Assembly: GCF_000300875.1 (NCBI RefSeq)
Contig: NZ_AMSG01000005.1
Coordinates: 1-64,000 of the forward strand
From: Galbibacter marinus
GTDB taxonomy: Bacteria; Bacteroidota; Bacteroidia; Flavobacteriales; Flavobacteriaceae
Reading direction: 5' to 3'
DNA: 64,000 nucleotides
Positions 39,642 through 48,987 of this stretch are shown piece by piece (the stretch's first letter is position 1; each line of letters opens with the position of its first letter). Under the pieces are notes generated by a model. That model had not been told where the DNA came from and searched no databases. It saw only the letters and a list, made by a program, of their open reading frames with translations. Both the position numbers and the translations under genes were made by a program.

Positions 39642-40850
39642 ATGACCTATCTTCAGACTTTAGACTGGATGTTTTCCAGGTTACCCATGTATCAAAAACA
39701 AGGGGCAACAGCATTAAAACCTAAATTAACAAATACGATAGCGTTTTGTGAACATCTACAAAACCCACAAACACAATTTAAATCAATACATGTAGCAGGA
39801 ACCAACGGCAAAGGCTCTTCAAGTCATATGTTGGCATCTGTCTTACAAGAGGCGGGGTATAAAGTAGGGCTCTACACCTCTCCTCACCTTGTTGACTTCA
39901 GGGAACGAATCAAAATTAATGGCATACCCTTGCCAGAACAGACGGTTATATCCTTTATTAAAAAACATAAGGATTATTTAATAGAACAAGAGCTATCTTT
40001 TTTTGAAATGACCGTTGGAATGGCTTTTTGGTACTTTCAAGAACAACAAATAGATATTGCCATTATTGAGGTTGGATTAGGAGGACGATTTGATTCTACC
40101 AATATCATTAGTCCAGAGGTATCTCTAATTACAAACATTGGTCTAGATCACACTGATATATTAGGTGACTCTATTGATTTAATTGCCGCAGAAAAAGCAG
40201 GAATCATTAAACAAAATACCCCAGTTGTCATTAGCGAATATAACCAAATGAGTTTTCCAGTGTTTGAAAGTGTGGCAAAGCAAAAAAACGCGCCACTTAC
40301 TTTGGCTGAAAACCTAGAGGTCAATTACACAAGCGATTTACTGGGATTCTATCAATTAAAAAATATTAAAGGGGTTGTTGCTACCTTATCCCAGCTAAAA
40401 GGGTTCGATATTAAAGAATCCCATTTAATTCAAGGGCTACAAAACACTATTAAAAACACTCAATTATTGGGACGATGGCAAAAAATAGATACCAAACCGA
40501 CAGTATTGTGTGACACAGCGCATAATAAAGAAGGATTATCCATAGTACTTTCCCAACTACTGCAAGAGAATTATGATCAGCTTCATATAGTTTTAGGTTT
40601 TGTTAAAGACAAAAACCTAGAAAGTATCTTGCCGTTATTCCCAAAAAATGCCGCTTATTATTTTTGCTCACCAAATATTTCAAGAGGATTAGATGCCAAA
40701 ACGCTAAAAGATAAAGCAGTCGAATTTGAACTAAAAGGATCGGTATATGATTCAGTTTCAGAAGCCTTGAAAGCTGCACGGGAGAATGCGAGCATAAAAG
40801 ATTTTATATACCTTGGCGGGAGCACATTTGTAGTAGCGGAAGTCCTCTAA
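39642..40850 (+). CDS. folC: Bifunctional folylpolyglutamate synthase/dihydrofolate synthase
   Basis: 402 aa; HVAGTNGKGSSSHMLASVLQEAGYKVGLYTSPHLVDFRERI, VGLGGRFDSTN. Confidence 0.94.
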   Translation: MTYLQTLDWMFSRLPMYQKQGATALKPKLTNTIAFCEHLQNPQTQFKSIHVAGTNGKGSSSHMLASVLQEAGYKVGLYTSPHLVDFRERIKINGIPLPEQTVISFIKKHKDYLIEQELSFFEMTVGMAFWYFQEQQIDIAIIEVGLGGRFDSTNIISPEVSLITNIGLDHTDILGDSIDLIAAEKAGIIKQNTPVVISEYNQMSFPVFESVAKQKNAPLTLAENLEVNYTSDLLGFYQLKNIKGVVATLSQLKGFDIKESHLIQGLQNTIKNTQLLGRWQKIDTKPTVLCDTAHNKEGLSIVLSQLLQENYDQLHIVLGFVKDKNLESILPLFPKNAAYYFCSPNISRGLDAKTLKDKAVEFELKGSVYDSVSEALKAARENASIKDFIYLGGSTFVVAEVL

Positions 40851-40868
40851 TTTTTTAAAACTTTTTCT

Positions 40869-40898
40869 TTGCTCATATAAAAAACTGTTCTATATTTG
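40869..40898 (+). promoter_or_regulatory. Promoter for tRNA-Val genes
   Basis: TTG-N19-TATATTTG, 23 nt upstream of the first tRNA-Val. Confidence 0.8.
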
Positions 40899-40921
40899 CA
40901 ACCGCAATCGAGTAAATGAAA

Positions 40922-40996
40922 GGGCGATTAGCTCAGTTGGTTCAGAGCACCTGCCTTACAAGCAGGGGGTCACTGGTTCGAATCCAGTATCGCCCA
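40922..40996 (+). tRNA. tRNA-Val (TAC), copy 1
   Basis: GGGCGATTAGCTCAG...CCTGC-CTTACAA-GCAGG...GGTTCGAATCC...ATCGCCC; anticodon TAC; CCA not encoded. Confidence 0.96.
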
Positions 40997-41005
40997 CAAC
41001 CTTTC

Positions 41006-41031
41006 AGACTTCCAAGCGGGAGTCTTTTTTT
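41006..41031 (+). terminator. Terminator-like hairpin between the two tRNA-Val genes
   Basis: AGACTtCC-aagc-GGgAGTCT followed by T7. Confidence 0.75.
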
Positions 41032-41046
41032 ATAAAAATATTGATC

Positions 41047-41121
41047 GGGCGATTAGCTCAGTTGGTTCAGAGCACCTGCCTTACAAGCAGGGGGTCACTG
41101 GTTCGAATCCAGTATCGCCCA
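41047..41121 (+). tRNA. tRNA-Val (TAC), copy 2
   Basis: Sequence identical to copy 1; here CCA follows the discriminator A. Confidence 0.96.
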
Positions 41122-41129
41122 CCAAAGCA

Positions 41130-41169
41130 AAATAAGCTTTTCAATTTCTTGAAAAGCTTATTTGTTTTT
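41130..41169 (+). terminator. Intrinsic terminator after tRNA-Val copy 2
   Basis: Perfect 15-bp stem AAATAAGCTTTTCAA-tttc-TTGAAAAGCTTATTT then GTTTTTA. Confidence 0.8.
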
Positions 41170-41176
41170 AGGCCAT

Positions 41177-41202
41177 AAAAAAACCATTACCGAAGTAATG
41201 GT
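41177..41202 (-). terminator. Intrinsic terminator downstream of thioesterase gene
   Basis: Minus strand ACCATTAC-ttcg-GTAATGGT followed by T-run. Confidence 0.85.
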
Positions 41203-41217
41203 CATTAAAATATCAAT

Positions 41218-41643
41218 CTAATTTTCCTTTTCACCTTTGACCTTATCATTTTTTGATCGCTCCAAGCGCTCATGCACAAACTCAATTTGTTTTTTACCAT
41301 GCGCAGCAGGTTTACCATCTTTATCCAAATTAACCATAATAATTTTATCAATAGTAATGATCGTTTGACGAGTCATCTTATTTCGAACCTCGCAGCATAA
41401 GGTAATAGAGGAATTTCCAAATTTCACTACACCAATACCTATCTCAATAACATCTCCTTGCTTAGCAGATGAAACAAAGTTTATCTCTGAAATATATTTA
41501 GTCACCACAAAATTATTCTCTAATTGAATAATACTGTACAAGGCTGCCTCTTCATCAATCCAAGCCAACAATTTCCCACCAAACAGTGTCCCATTAGCAT
41601 TTAAATCCTCAGGTTTTACCCATTTTCTTGTATGGAATCTCAT
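41218..41643 (-). CDS. Acyl-CoA thioesterase (hotdog fold)
   Basis: 141 aa; NANGTLFGGKLLAWIDEEAALYSI. Confidence 0.87.
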   Translation of the reverse strand: MRFHTRKWVKPEDLNANGTLFGGKLLAWIDEEAALYSIIQLENNFVVTKYISEINFVSSAKQGDVIEIGIGVVKFGNSSITLCCEVRNKMTRQTIITIDKIIMVNLDKDGKPAAHGKKQIEFVHERLERSKNDKVKGEKEN

Positions 41644-41699
41644 ATACTCTATTTTTTGTTCATATCAATAAAAAAGCTACCTTTATAAGGCAGTGATTA

Positions 41700-42176
41700 T
41701 TATAGGGAAGCCGAGAACATCCAAACTAATTTCTCTTGCTCAGTGATATAGTCACTCATCAGAGAAACTGTCCCTTCATCTCCAATGGAAGAAGACAACT
41801 TTAAAATTTTACGTTCTATAATTAAAAGTTGCTGAAGCCCCTCTAAAATCTCCTTGACCGCATCTTTACTTTTAATGACGCCTTCAACCTCCATAATAGT
41901 AGAGAATTGCCTATAGGAACCAAAAGAATGGTATGGCATCTGTCCAAGAGCTAGAATACGTTCTGCAATCTCATCAATATTATGAAGAGATTCATTGTAT
42001 AATTCTTCAAATTTCTCATGATAAACAAAGAAATCACTTCCTTCAATATTCCAGTGAAATCCCCTGACGTTCATATAGAAGATTTGATAATTAGAAAGTA
42101 GCTCATTAAGCTTCTTTGCTACTTTTTCTGAATCTGCTATTTTAAGTCCTATTTTATTAATTTTAGATAATTTCAT
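41700..42176 (-). CDS. dps: Dps family DNA-binding ferritin-like protein
   Basis: 158 aa; FHWNIEGSDFFVYHEKFEELYNESLHNIDEIAERI ferroxidase motif. Confidence 0.9.
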   Translation of the reverse strand: MKLSKINKIGLKIADSEKVAKKLNELLSNYQIFYMNVRGFHWNIEGSDFFVYHEKFEELYNESLHNIDEIAERILALGQMPYHSFGSYRQFSTIMEVEGVIKSKDAVKEILEGLQQLLIIERKILKLSSSIGDEGTVSLMSDYITEQEKLVWMFSASL

Positions 42177-42454
42177 ATTTGTTTTATTTTAGTTATTTAA
42201 TTCACTGCTAAAGTAACACGGTAGGCGTCTATAAGCAATTTTTATCGATATTTGTATCTTATATAAAGATAAGCTATAACTATTCAAATACCCTATTTAA
42301 TAAAAGATCAAGTAAATTGGCTAAAAACAGTGTTAAACTTTAAACTTTAACATACTTTAACTTGCAATCTTACTAAATTTCACGTCTTTTTGAGTTTTAA
42401 AATACCCGATACTAAACGAATCTAAAATTAAGAAGTCAATTCCTATTAACTACT

Positions 42455-43522
42455 ATGAAAATGAAATACATTATATACCTGTTACTTATTATAGGTATAG
42501 GTGGACTGGTCGCATATCGAATTATTGATAATCAGCAATCAAAACAAGTAAGCAAGAGCAGTGCTCAAAATCAAAATATTCCAACAATAGATGGTATGGT
42601 TTTACTACCATCTGGATTCGAAGAAGATATTTCACTATCAGGAACCTTAGAGGCTAATGAACAAATTGCTATTCGCAGCGAGGTTTCTGGCTTGGTTGAA
42701 CGCATAAACTTTACTGAAGGTAGTAAAGTAAATAAAGGCCAACTTTTAGTGAAAATCAATGACGTTGAGCTTAGAGCAAGACTGTCAAAGGCGACTACAG
42801 CACAAAATTTAGCTCAAGAAAACGAACGAAGAGCAGCTCTGCTACTAGAAAAGCAAGCGATCAGTCAGGAGGAATACGATATGGCCAGCGCAGAATATTT
42901 TTCCGCCAAAGCAGAAATCCAGCTCATCCAAGCACAATTACAAAAAACAAGCATATATGCACCATTTCAAGGCACCATAGGACTTAGAAACATCTCTGTT
43001 GGTGAATACCTCACCTCAAATGATATTATTGCTAATTTAGTGAACACAGATCGGTTAAAACTCACCTTTTCAATTCCAGAAAAATACGCCTCTAGGGTTA
43101 AGATTGATGATGTTTTTAATTTCACATCCTCAAACACCCAAAAGACACATCAAGCTAAAATATATGCTATAGAACCTACACTTGATCTGCAAACGCGAAC
43201 CCTTAAGATGAGAGGTTATACTAATAATGAAAACCAAACCCTTTACCCTGGAATGTTTGTCAGCATCGCTCTTCCTTTAGAAACCATAACAGATGCACTT
43301 ATGGTACCATCTGAATCCTTAATACCAATTCAAAACGGTAAGAAAATATTTGTTTTCAGCGATGGAAAGGCCGTAGAACGAGAAGTTCAAACTGGGGCCA
43401 GAACAAGTAGCATGGTCCGCGTTTTATCAGGTTTAAAACCTGGTGACACTATTTTGACCTACGGTGTAATGGCGTTAGAAAATGGAACACCTGTGAAGTT
43501 ACGTTTAAAAAACCCTTCTTAA
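42455..43522 (+). CDS. Efflux RND transporter periplasmic adaptor subunit
   Basis: 355 aa; LSGTLEANEQIAIRSEVSGLVERINFTEGSKVNKGQLLVKI, APFQGTIGLRNISVGEYL. Confidence 0.93.
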   Translation: MKMKYIIYLLLIIGIGGLVAYRIIDNQQSKQVSKSSAQNQNIPTIDGMVLLPSGFEEDISLSGTLEANEQIAIRSEVSGLVERINFTEGSKVNKGQLLVKINDVELRARLSKATTAQNLAQENERRAALLLEKQAISQEEYDMASAEYFSAKAEIQLIQAQLQKTSIYAPFQGTIGLRNISVGEYLTSNDIIANLVNTDRLKLTFSIPEKYASRVKIDDVFNFTSSNTQKTHQAKIYAIEPTLDLQTRTLKMRGYTNNENQTLYPGMFVSIALPLETITDALMVPSESLIPIQNGKKIFVFSDGKAVEREVQTGARTSSMVRVLSGLKPGDTILTYGVMALENGTPVKLRLKNPS

Positions 43523-43534
43523 ACCGCTTTAAAG

Positions 43535-46500
43535 ATGAACCTATCCACTATTAGTATAAAGCGCCCTGTGCTTACCATTGTAATGAATATATTTATTATC
43601 CTTTTTGGGATAATAGGATACCTTTTTCTAGGCGTAAGAGAATTTCCATCCATTGATCCTGCTCAAGTATCGGTACGAACCAACTACACTGGTGCAAATG
43701 CCGATATCATAGAATCTCAGATCACAGAACCTTTAGAGAAATCCATTAACTCCATTGATGGAATTAGAAATATAAGCTCTTCAAGTATACAAGGTGCAAG
43801 TAGGATTAATATCGAGTTTGAACTTGGTAAAGACCTCGAGGAGGCCGCAAATGATGTAAGAGATAAAGTATCCCAAGCGGTAAGAAGATTACCAGAGGAT
43901 ATTGATGCTCCTCCTGTGGTATCCAAAGCAGATGCCGACGCTAGGCGTATTATCGCAATGACAATTCAAAGCGACACCAAAAACATTTTAGAACTTTCTG
44001 ATTATGCTGAAAATGTCATTGCTCAGCGTATAGAAACTATCTCTGGTGTTAGTAGTGTCCAAATATGGGGACAAAGACGTTATGCAATGCGCCTTTGGAT
44101 AGACCCCATGAAACTAGCTTCTTATGGCGCTACGGTAGCCGATGTTAAGGCAGCCCTTATTGCACAAAATGTCGAATTACCCTCTGGAAAACTCACAGGT
44201 CAGAACACGGAGTTAACCGTCAAAACCATTGGTAATCTAGACAGTGAAGAAGAATTTAACAACATCATCATTTTGGCGAAAAACGGCACAGTGGTTCGTT
44301 TAAGTGATGTTGGAAAAGCCTCCTTAGAAGGAGAAAATATGGAGACCAAAATGAGTGACTCAGGTCAACCCATGGTAGCCATTGCAATTGTTCCTCAACC
44401 TGGAACTAATTATTTGGATATTGCCGATGAATTCTATCAAGAGTTTGAGCAATTAAAAAAGGATTTACCTCAAGGCTATACTCTAAATGTTGTTATTGAT
44501 GATACTGCCTTTGTCCGTAAAGCAGTAAGTGAGGTTGTTGAAACTTTAATGATTTCCATTGTACTGGTAATCCTGGTCATTTTTATTTTCTTTAGGAACT
44601 GGTCTATGGCACTACGGCCACTTATTGATATCCCTGTTTCACTGATTGCTACTTTCTTTATCATGTGGATGTTGGGCTATTCAATCAACGTACTAACTCT
44701 ATTAGCTATTGTTCTAGCTACGGGACTGGTGGTGGACGATGGAATTGTGGTTACAGAAAACATCTATAAAAAAATAGAGGAAGGACTCAAACCTATCGAT
44801 GCCGCTATTCAAGGAGCAAAAGAAATCTTTTTTGCTGTAATCTCCATTTCGGTTACCTTGGCAGCAGTATTCCTTCCTGTGATTTTCCTAGAAGGATTCG
44901 TAGGACGATTATTTAGAGAATTTGGGGTGGTGATTGCATCTGCGGTCATGGTATCGGCATTTGTTTCCCTCACCCTTACCCCTATGCTCAATGCATATAT
45001 GATCAAAACAGGAAAGCAAAAACATTCTAAGTTTTACTTGGTAACAGAGCGTTATTTCGTAAACATGAATAATAGTTATGCCTCATCTTTGGGGAGTTTC
45101 ATGAAACGAAAATGGCTCAGTTTCCCAATTCTATTTTTATGTCTAATCATGATTGGGTTATTTTACTCCTTGCTAAAGAAAGAAACAGCACCCTACGAAG
45201 ATAGAAGTTATGTCAGTTTGAACGTCACTGCTCCAGAGGGCTCCTCTTATGAGTACATGGATCAGTATATGACTGAAATCACCAACCTTATCAACGATTC
45301 GGTTCCAGAGAAAAAAGTAAGTTTGATTCTTACTTCCCCTAGCTTTGGCACCTCATCAGTAAACAGTGGAAGAGCAAATATTGCCTTAGTTGAACCTGGT
45401 CTTCGAGAACGCTCCCAAGAAGAAATCGCCACTGATTTAAGCAACTGGACTAAGAACTATCACGGAGCTAAGGTAAGTGTTTCGCAAACCCCGACAATTG
45501 CAGTAAACAGAAGAGGTGGCCCACCGATTCAATACATTATACAAGCACCAAATTTTGAAAAATTAGAAGAAAAAATACCTCTTTTTATGAAGGAGGCAGA
45601 AAATCATCCAGTCTTCTCATATGTCGATGTGAATTTAAAATTCGACAAACCTGAACTCTATGTAAGCATCAATAGAGAAAAGGCAGAAAGTGTTGGTGTG
45701 AGCGTAAAAGATGTGGCTGAAACATTACAATTATCCTTAAGCGGACAGCGCTTTGGGTACTTTATTAGAAATGGTAAACAATATCAAGTAATTGGTCAAT
45801 TCGATAAAGCAGATCGACAAACTCCAACGGATCTTACCTCTATTTTTGTCAAGAACAATCAGGGGCAACTTATCCAACTGGACAACTTAGTAACTACCAC
45901 AGAATTTAGTAGTCCACCTCAACTCTTTCACAACAACCGCTATATGTCTGCAACGGTTTCGGCCAACTTGGCAAGCGGACAAAGTATAGGAGATGGGATT
46001 GCAGCAATGAACGAAATTAAAGACAAGGTACTCGATGAATCCTTTACCACAGATTTAGGAGGAGAGTCCAGAGACTTTGTAGAGAGTAGTTCCAATACAC
46101 TCTATGCGTTTTGTTTGGCATTACTACTGATATTTTTAATATTATCGGCACAATTTGAGAGTTTTATCGATCCATTTATAATCATACTAACAGTTCCAAT
46201 GGCTGTAGCTGGAGCACTATTTTCACTTTGGCTATTTGGTCAAAGCTGGAATATATTTAGTCAAATTGGGACAATTATGTTAATTGGACTCGTGACCAAG
46301 AATGGAATTTTAATTGTTGAATTTGCTAATCAACTCAGAGAGGAAGGCATGCCTAAGGAACAAGCCATTCACAAAGCAGCTATTTCACGTTTAAGACCAA
46401 TATTAATGACGAGTTTAACCATTGCTCTTGGTGCAATGCCAATCGCATTATCCCTTGGAGCAGCATCCACTAGTAGAATTGGAATGGGAGTGGTCATCAT

Positions 46501-46606
46501 CGGAGGAACGATGTTCTCTCTGATGCTAACCTTATATATCATCCCTGCCATCTACGCAATGTGGTCTGGTAAAAAGAAAATTAGAACAGCTTATGAAGCT
46601 AGTTAA
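43535..46606 (+). CDS. Efflux RND transporter permease subunit (AcrB/MexB-like)
   Basis: 1023 aa; SIKRPVLTIVMNIFIILFG, GLVVDDGIVVTENI, repeated RND TM pattern. Confidence 0.95.
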   Translation: MNLSTISIKRPVLTIVMNIFIILFGIIGYLFLGVREFPSIDPAQVSVRTNYTGANADIIESQITEPLEKSINSIDGIRNISSSSIQGASRINIEFELGKDLEEAANDVRDKVSQAVRRLPEDIDAPPVVSKADADARRIIAMTIQSDTKNILELSDYAENVIAQRIETISGVSSVQIWGQRRYAMRLWIDPMKLASYGATVADVKAALIAQNVELPSGKLTGQNTELTVKTIGNLDSEEEFNNIIILAKNGTVVRLSDVGKASLEGENMETKMSDSGQPMVAIAIVPQPGTNYLDIADEFYQEFEQLKKDLPQGYTLNVVIDDTAFVRKAVSEVVETLMISIVLVILVIFIFFRNWSMALRPLIDIPVSLIATFFIMWMLGYSINVLTLLAIVLATGLVVDDGIVVTENIYKKIEEGLKPIDAAIQGAKEIFFAVISISVTLAAVFLPVIFLEGFVGRLFREFGVVIASAVMVSAFVSLTLTPMLNAYMIKTGKQKHSKFYLVTERYFVNMNNSYASSLGSFMKRKWLSFPILFLCLIMIGLFYSLLKKETAPYEDRSYVSLNVTAPEGSSYEYMDQYMTEITNLINDSVPEKKVSLILTSPSFGTSSVNSGRANIALVEPGLRERSQEEIATDLSNWTKNYHGAKVSVSQTPTIAVNRRGGPPIQYIIQAPNFEKLEEKIPLFMKEAENHPVFSYVDVNLKFDKPELYVSINREKAESVGVSVKDVAETLQLSLSGQRFGYFIRNGKQYQVIGQFDKADRQTPTDLTSIFVKNNQGQLIQLDNLVTTTEFSSPPQLFHNNRYMSATVSANLASGQSIGDGIAAMNEIKDKVLDESFTTDLGGESRDFVESSSNTLYAFCLALLLIFLILSAQFESFIDPFIIILTVPMAVAGALFSLWLFGQSWNIFSQIGTIMLIGLVTKNGILIVEFANQLREEGMPKEQAIHKAAISRLRPILMTSLTIALGAMPIALSLGAASTSRIGMGVVIIGGTMFSLMLTLYIIPAIYAMWSGKKKIRTAYEAS

Positions 46607-46616
46607 ATTAACCCCT

Positions 46617-47924
46617 ATGTCTAGTTATAAATATATCATAGTACTACTTTTTGGAACCTGTTCAATACTGGGGTATTCCCAGGAAATTCTCTCAGCAGAA
46701 CAGGCTATCTCTCTTGCTCTTGAAAACAATTATGAGATCCGGATGGCTAAGAATGAACTTAGCATCGACAGTCTTAGTCATAGTGCTGGGTTCTCTGGTA
46801 TGCTACCAAGAGTCAATGCCTTTTTAGATGATAACAACAGTATACAAAATTTAGAGCAGACCCGCTCAGACGGCACGGTAAACTCTCAAGACGACGCCAA
46901 AAACAATAGCTTGAATTATGGCCTAGAATTAGGCTGGACACTCTTTGATGGTTTTAAAATGTTTGCTACCCATGAGCGTTTAAAAGAACAGATAAACTTA
47001 GGGAGCAATGAGCTTAAAGAAGCCATTATCAATAATTTAAGTGAAGTACTTATAACCTATTATGATCTGGTACAACAACAGCAACAACTCGCTGCTTTAG
47101 ATAGCACTGTGGTGATTTCAAAACAACGAGTGACTTTAGCTCAAAATAGATTCGACATCGGAAAAGCTTCAAAATTAGAGGTGCTCAATGCAGAAGTTGA
47201 CTTAAACACCGATCAAACATTATTTTTAGAACAAAAGGAATTGTATGCCAACACAAAAGTTGTCTTAAACCGATTACTTGCTAGAGACATCAATGCCAAT
47301 TATACTGTAGCCCCAGAGATCAAAATTGACAGCGGCCTGTTTTTACCAGATCTAGAAGCAATGGCATCAGAGAACAACCCACAGCTTTTAAGCTATATAA
47401 TTCAAAATAAAATAGCTAAATTAAAGTTTAAAGAAATTAGAGCATCCAGATACCCGACTGTTATCGCCACAACTTCTTATAATTTTAGCGAATCAGAATC
47501 GAGCTTGGGCTTTACAACAAATTCATCATCTCATGGATTGCGATATGGGGTTGGTGTAAACCTAAATATCTTTGACGGCTTTAACCAAAATAGAAGTGAA
47601 AAGATAGCAAAACTGAGAATTGACAATAGCAAACTTCTCATCGAACAACAAGAAAAAACGTTACTTGCTCAACTGAGTGTTGCTCATAAGACCTATCTGA
47701 CAAATCTCCAACTCATCGCGCTAGAACACAAGAACGAATCGATGGCTAAAGAGAATTTGGAAATAACTATGGAAAAATATCGCATCGGAATTATTCCCAC
47801 AATTGAATTTAGGACAGCTCAACTTAACTACATTAATGCGCAATTAAGACATAGTAATGCTATATTTAAAGCAAAATTATCAGAGATTTCATTAAAAGCA
47901 CTCTCTGGAATTTTACCCATGTAG
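46617..47924 (+). CDS. TolC family outer membrane efflux protein
   Basis: Signal peptide MSSYKYIIVLLFGTCSILGYSQ; TolC repeats (LEVLNAEVDLNTDQTLFLEQKE; TIEFRTAQLNYINAQL); supplied start 46593 overlaps the permease gene, in-frame ATG 46617 gives a better signal peptide. Confidence 0.92.
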   Translation: MSSYKYIIVLLFGTCSILGYSQEILSAEQAISLALENNYEIRMAKNELSIDSLSHSAGFSGMLPRVNAFLDDNNSIQNLEQTRSDGTVNSQDDAKNNSLNYGLELGWTLFDGFKMFATHERLKEQINLGSNELKEAIINNLSEVLITYYDLVQQQQQLAALDSTVVISKQRVTLAQNRFDIGKASKLEVLNAEVDLNTDQTLFLEQKELYANTKVVLNRLLARDINANYTVAPEIKIDSGLFLPDLEAMASENNPQLLSYIIQNKIAKLKFKEIRASRYPTVIATTSYNFSESESSLGFTTNSSSHGLRYGVGVNLNIFDGFNQNRSEKIAKLRIDNSKLLIEQQEKTLLAQLSVAHKTYLTNLQLIALEHKNESMAKENLEITMEKYRIGIIPTIEFRTAQLNYINAQLRHSNAIFKAKLSEISLKALSGILPM

Positions 47925-47934
47925 GTTCAGCCTG

Positions 47935-48984
47935 TTAGTTAAATAGGGCTTTCATTGTGTTGGCCTCATTGGGTGCTTCAAGATCCTTTTGCGCCCATAA
48001 ATCCATAAAACTCTGTGGGCTTCCCCATACGGTTTGTATCATACCTTGATACCTAGATTTCATAGCATCGGTGGCTGAGGATCTAAAGCTATTCAGAAGT
48101 TCCTTTTGCTTTATGGCAACCTGTGGATTACGCCACGAACAACTTGCTACATCAAAACCTTTGATTGCAAAATAAACCGCTGTCGGATCCGCACGTTCGT
48201 AATGCCAATCACAGATAAACACGTCCTTTGGAATTAAATCTATGGCTTTATGAGTAGAATTCATACTTGCCTCCCACATACCTAATCCAGTTAACTTTCC
48301 ATCTATTAATCGATCACCCCAAATCCAAAGCCTTTTCCCATTAGATGCTAAATGATTCCTAATTTTAGTAACCTCTGCTGCATATAATTCGGCTTTGTCC
48401 ATACCTGAGCATCTTGGGCAGTTATCCTCACCTATGTAAAACACCTCATCCATACCCGCATGAAATGCATCTGCCTTAAAGGCCTCCATGACCTCATCTA
48501 CTAGGGCAAAAACAATTTTATGTAAATCTGGATGCTGTGGACAATAACTCTTACAGTACAAACCATCATCATTGGGCCACTGGTATTGCTCTGGCATTTT
48601 AACCGCGGGAGTTTCGTCAAACTGTGGGTAAACCTCCAACAACTTTCCTATCTCTTCAGCCCAAGATTGATGACCTAAAAGATTAATCTGTGGAACAATA
48701 GTAATGTTATGTTTAGCACAGATTTCTACTAATTTATCCACATGGTCCTGTGATAAAGGATGCTCATCTACAAGCTCTGGATGAGAGGTATACTGAAAAT
48801 TATAATCTACTCGAAGTATAAGGGTATTAATCCCCATCGGACTTAACTCGGCATCAATAAAATCGACGAAGCGATCCACGTGCTCTGGTGAAGGTGCAGC
48901 AATTGCTAGTCCTCGAAGTGGTAACTGCTCTTGCCCATATGAAAAAGACCCTATAAAAAATAAGATGACTAGATAAAATCGCAT
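47935..48984 (-). CDS. GH20-like glycoside hydrolase (beta-N-acetylhexosaminidase-type catalytic domain), secreted
   Basis: 349 aa; signal peptide, TIVPQINLLGHQSWAEEIGKLLEVYPQF, catalytic-type FHAGMDEVF (cf. GH20 HxGGDE). Confidence 0.75.
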   Translation of the reverse strand: MRFYLVILFFIGSFSYGQEQLPLRGLAIAAPSPEHVDRFVDFIDAELSPMGINTLILRVDYNFQYTSHPELVDEHPLSQDHVDKLVEICAKHNITIVPQINLLGHQSWAEEIGKLLEVYPQFDETPAVKMPEQYQWPNDDGLYCKSYCPQHPDLHKIVFALVDEVMEAFKADAFHAGMDEVFYIGEDNCPRCSGMDKAELYAAEVTKIRNHLASNGKRLWIWGDRLIDGKLTGLGMWEASMNSTHKAIDLIPKDVFICDWHYERADPTAVYFAIKGFDVASCSWRNPQVAIKQKELLNSFRSSATDAMKSRYQGMIQTVWGSPQSFMDLWAQKDLEAPNEANTMKALFN

Positions 48985-48987
48985 AGT

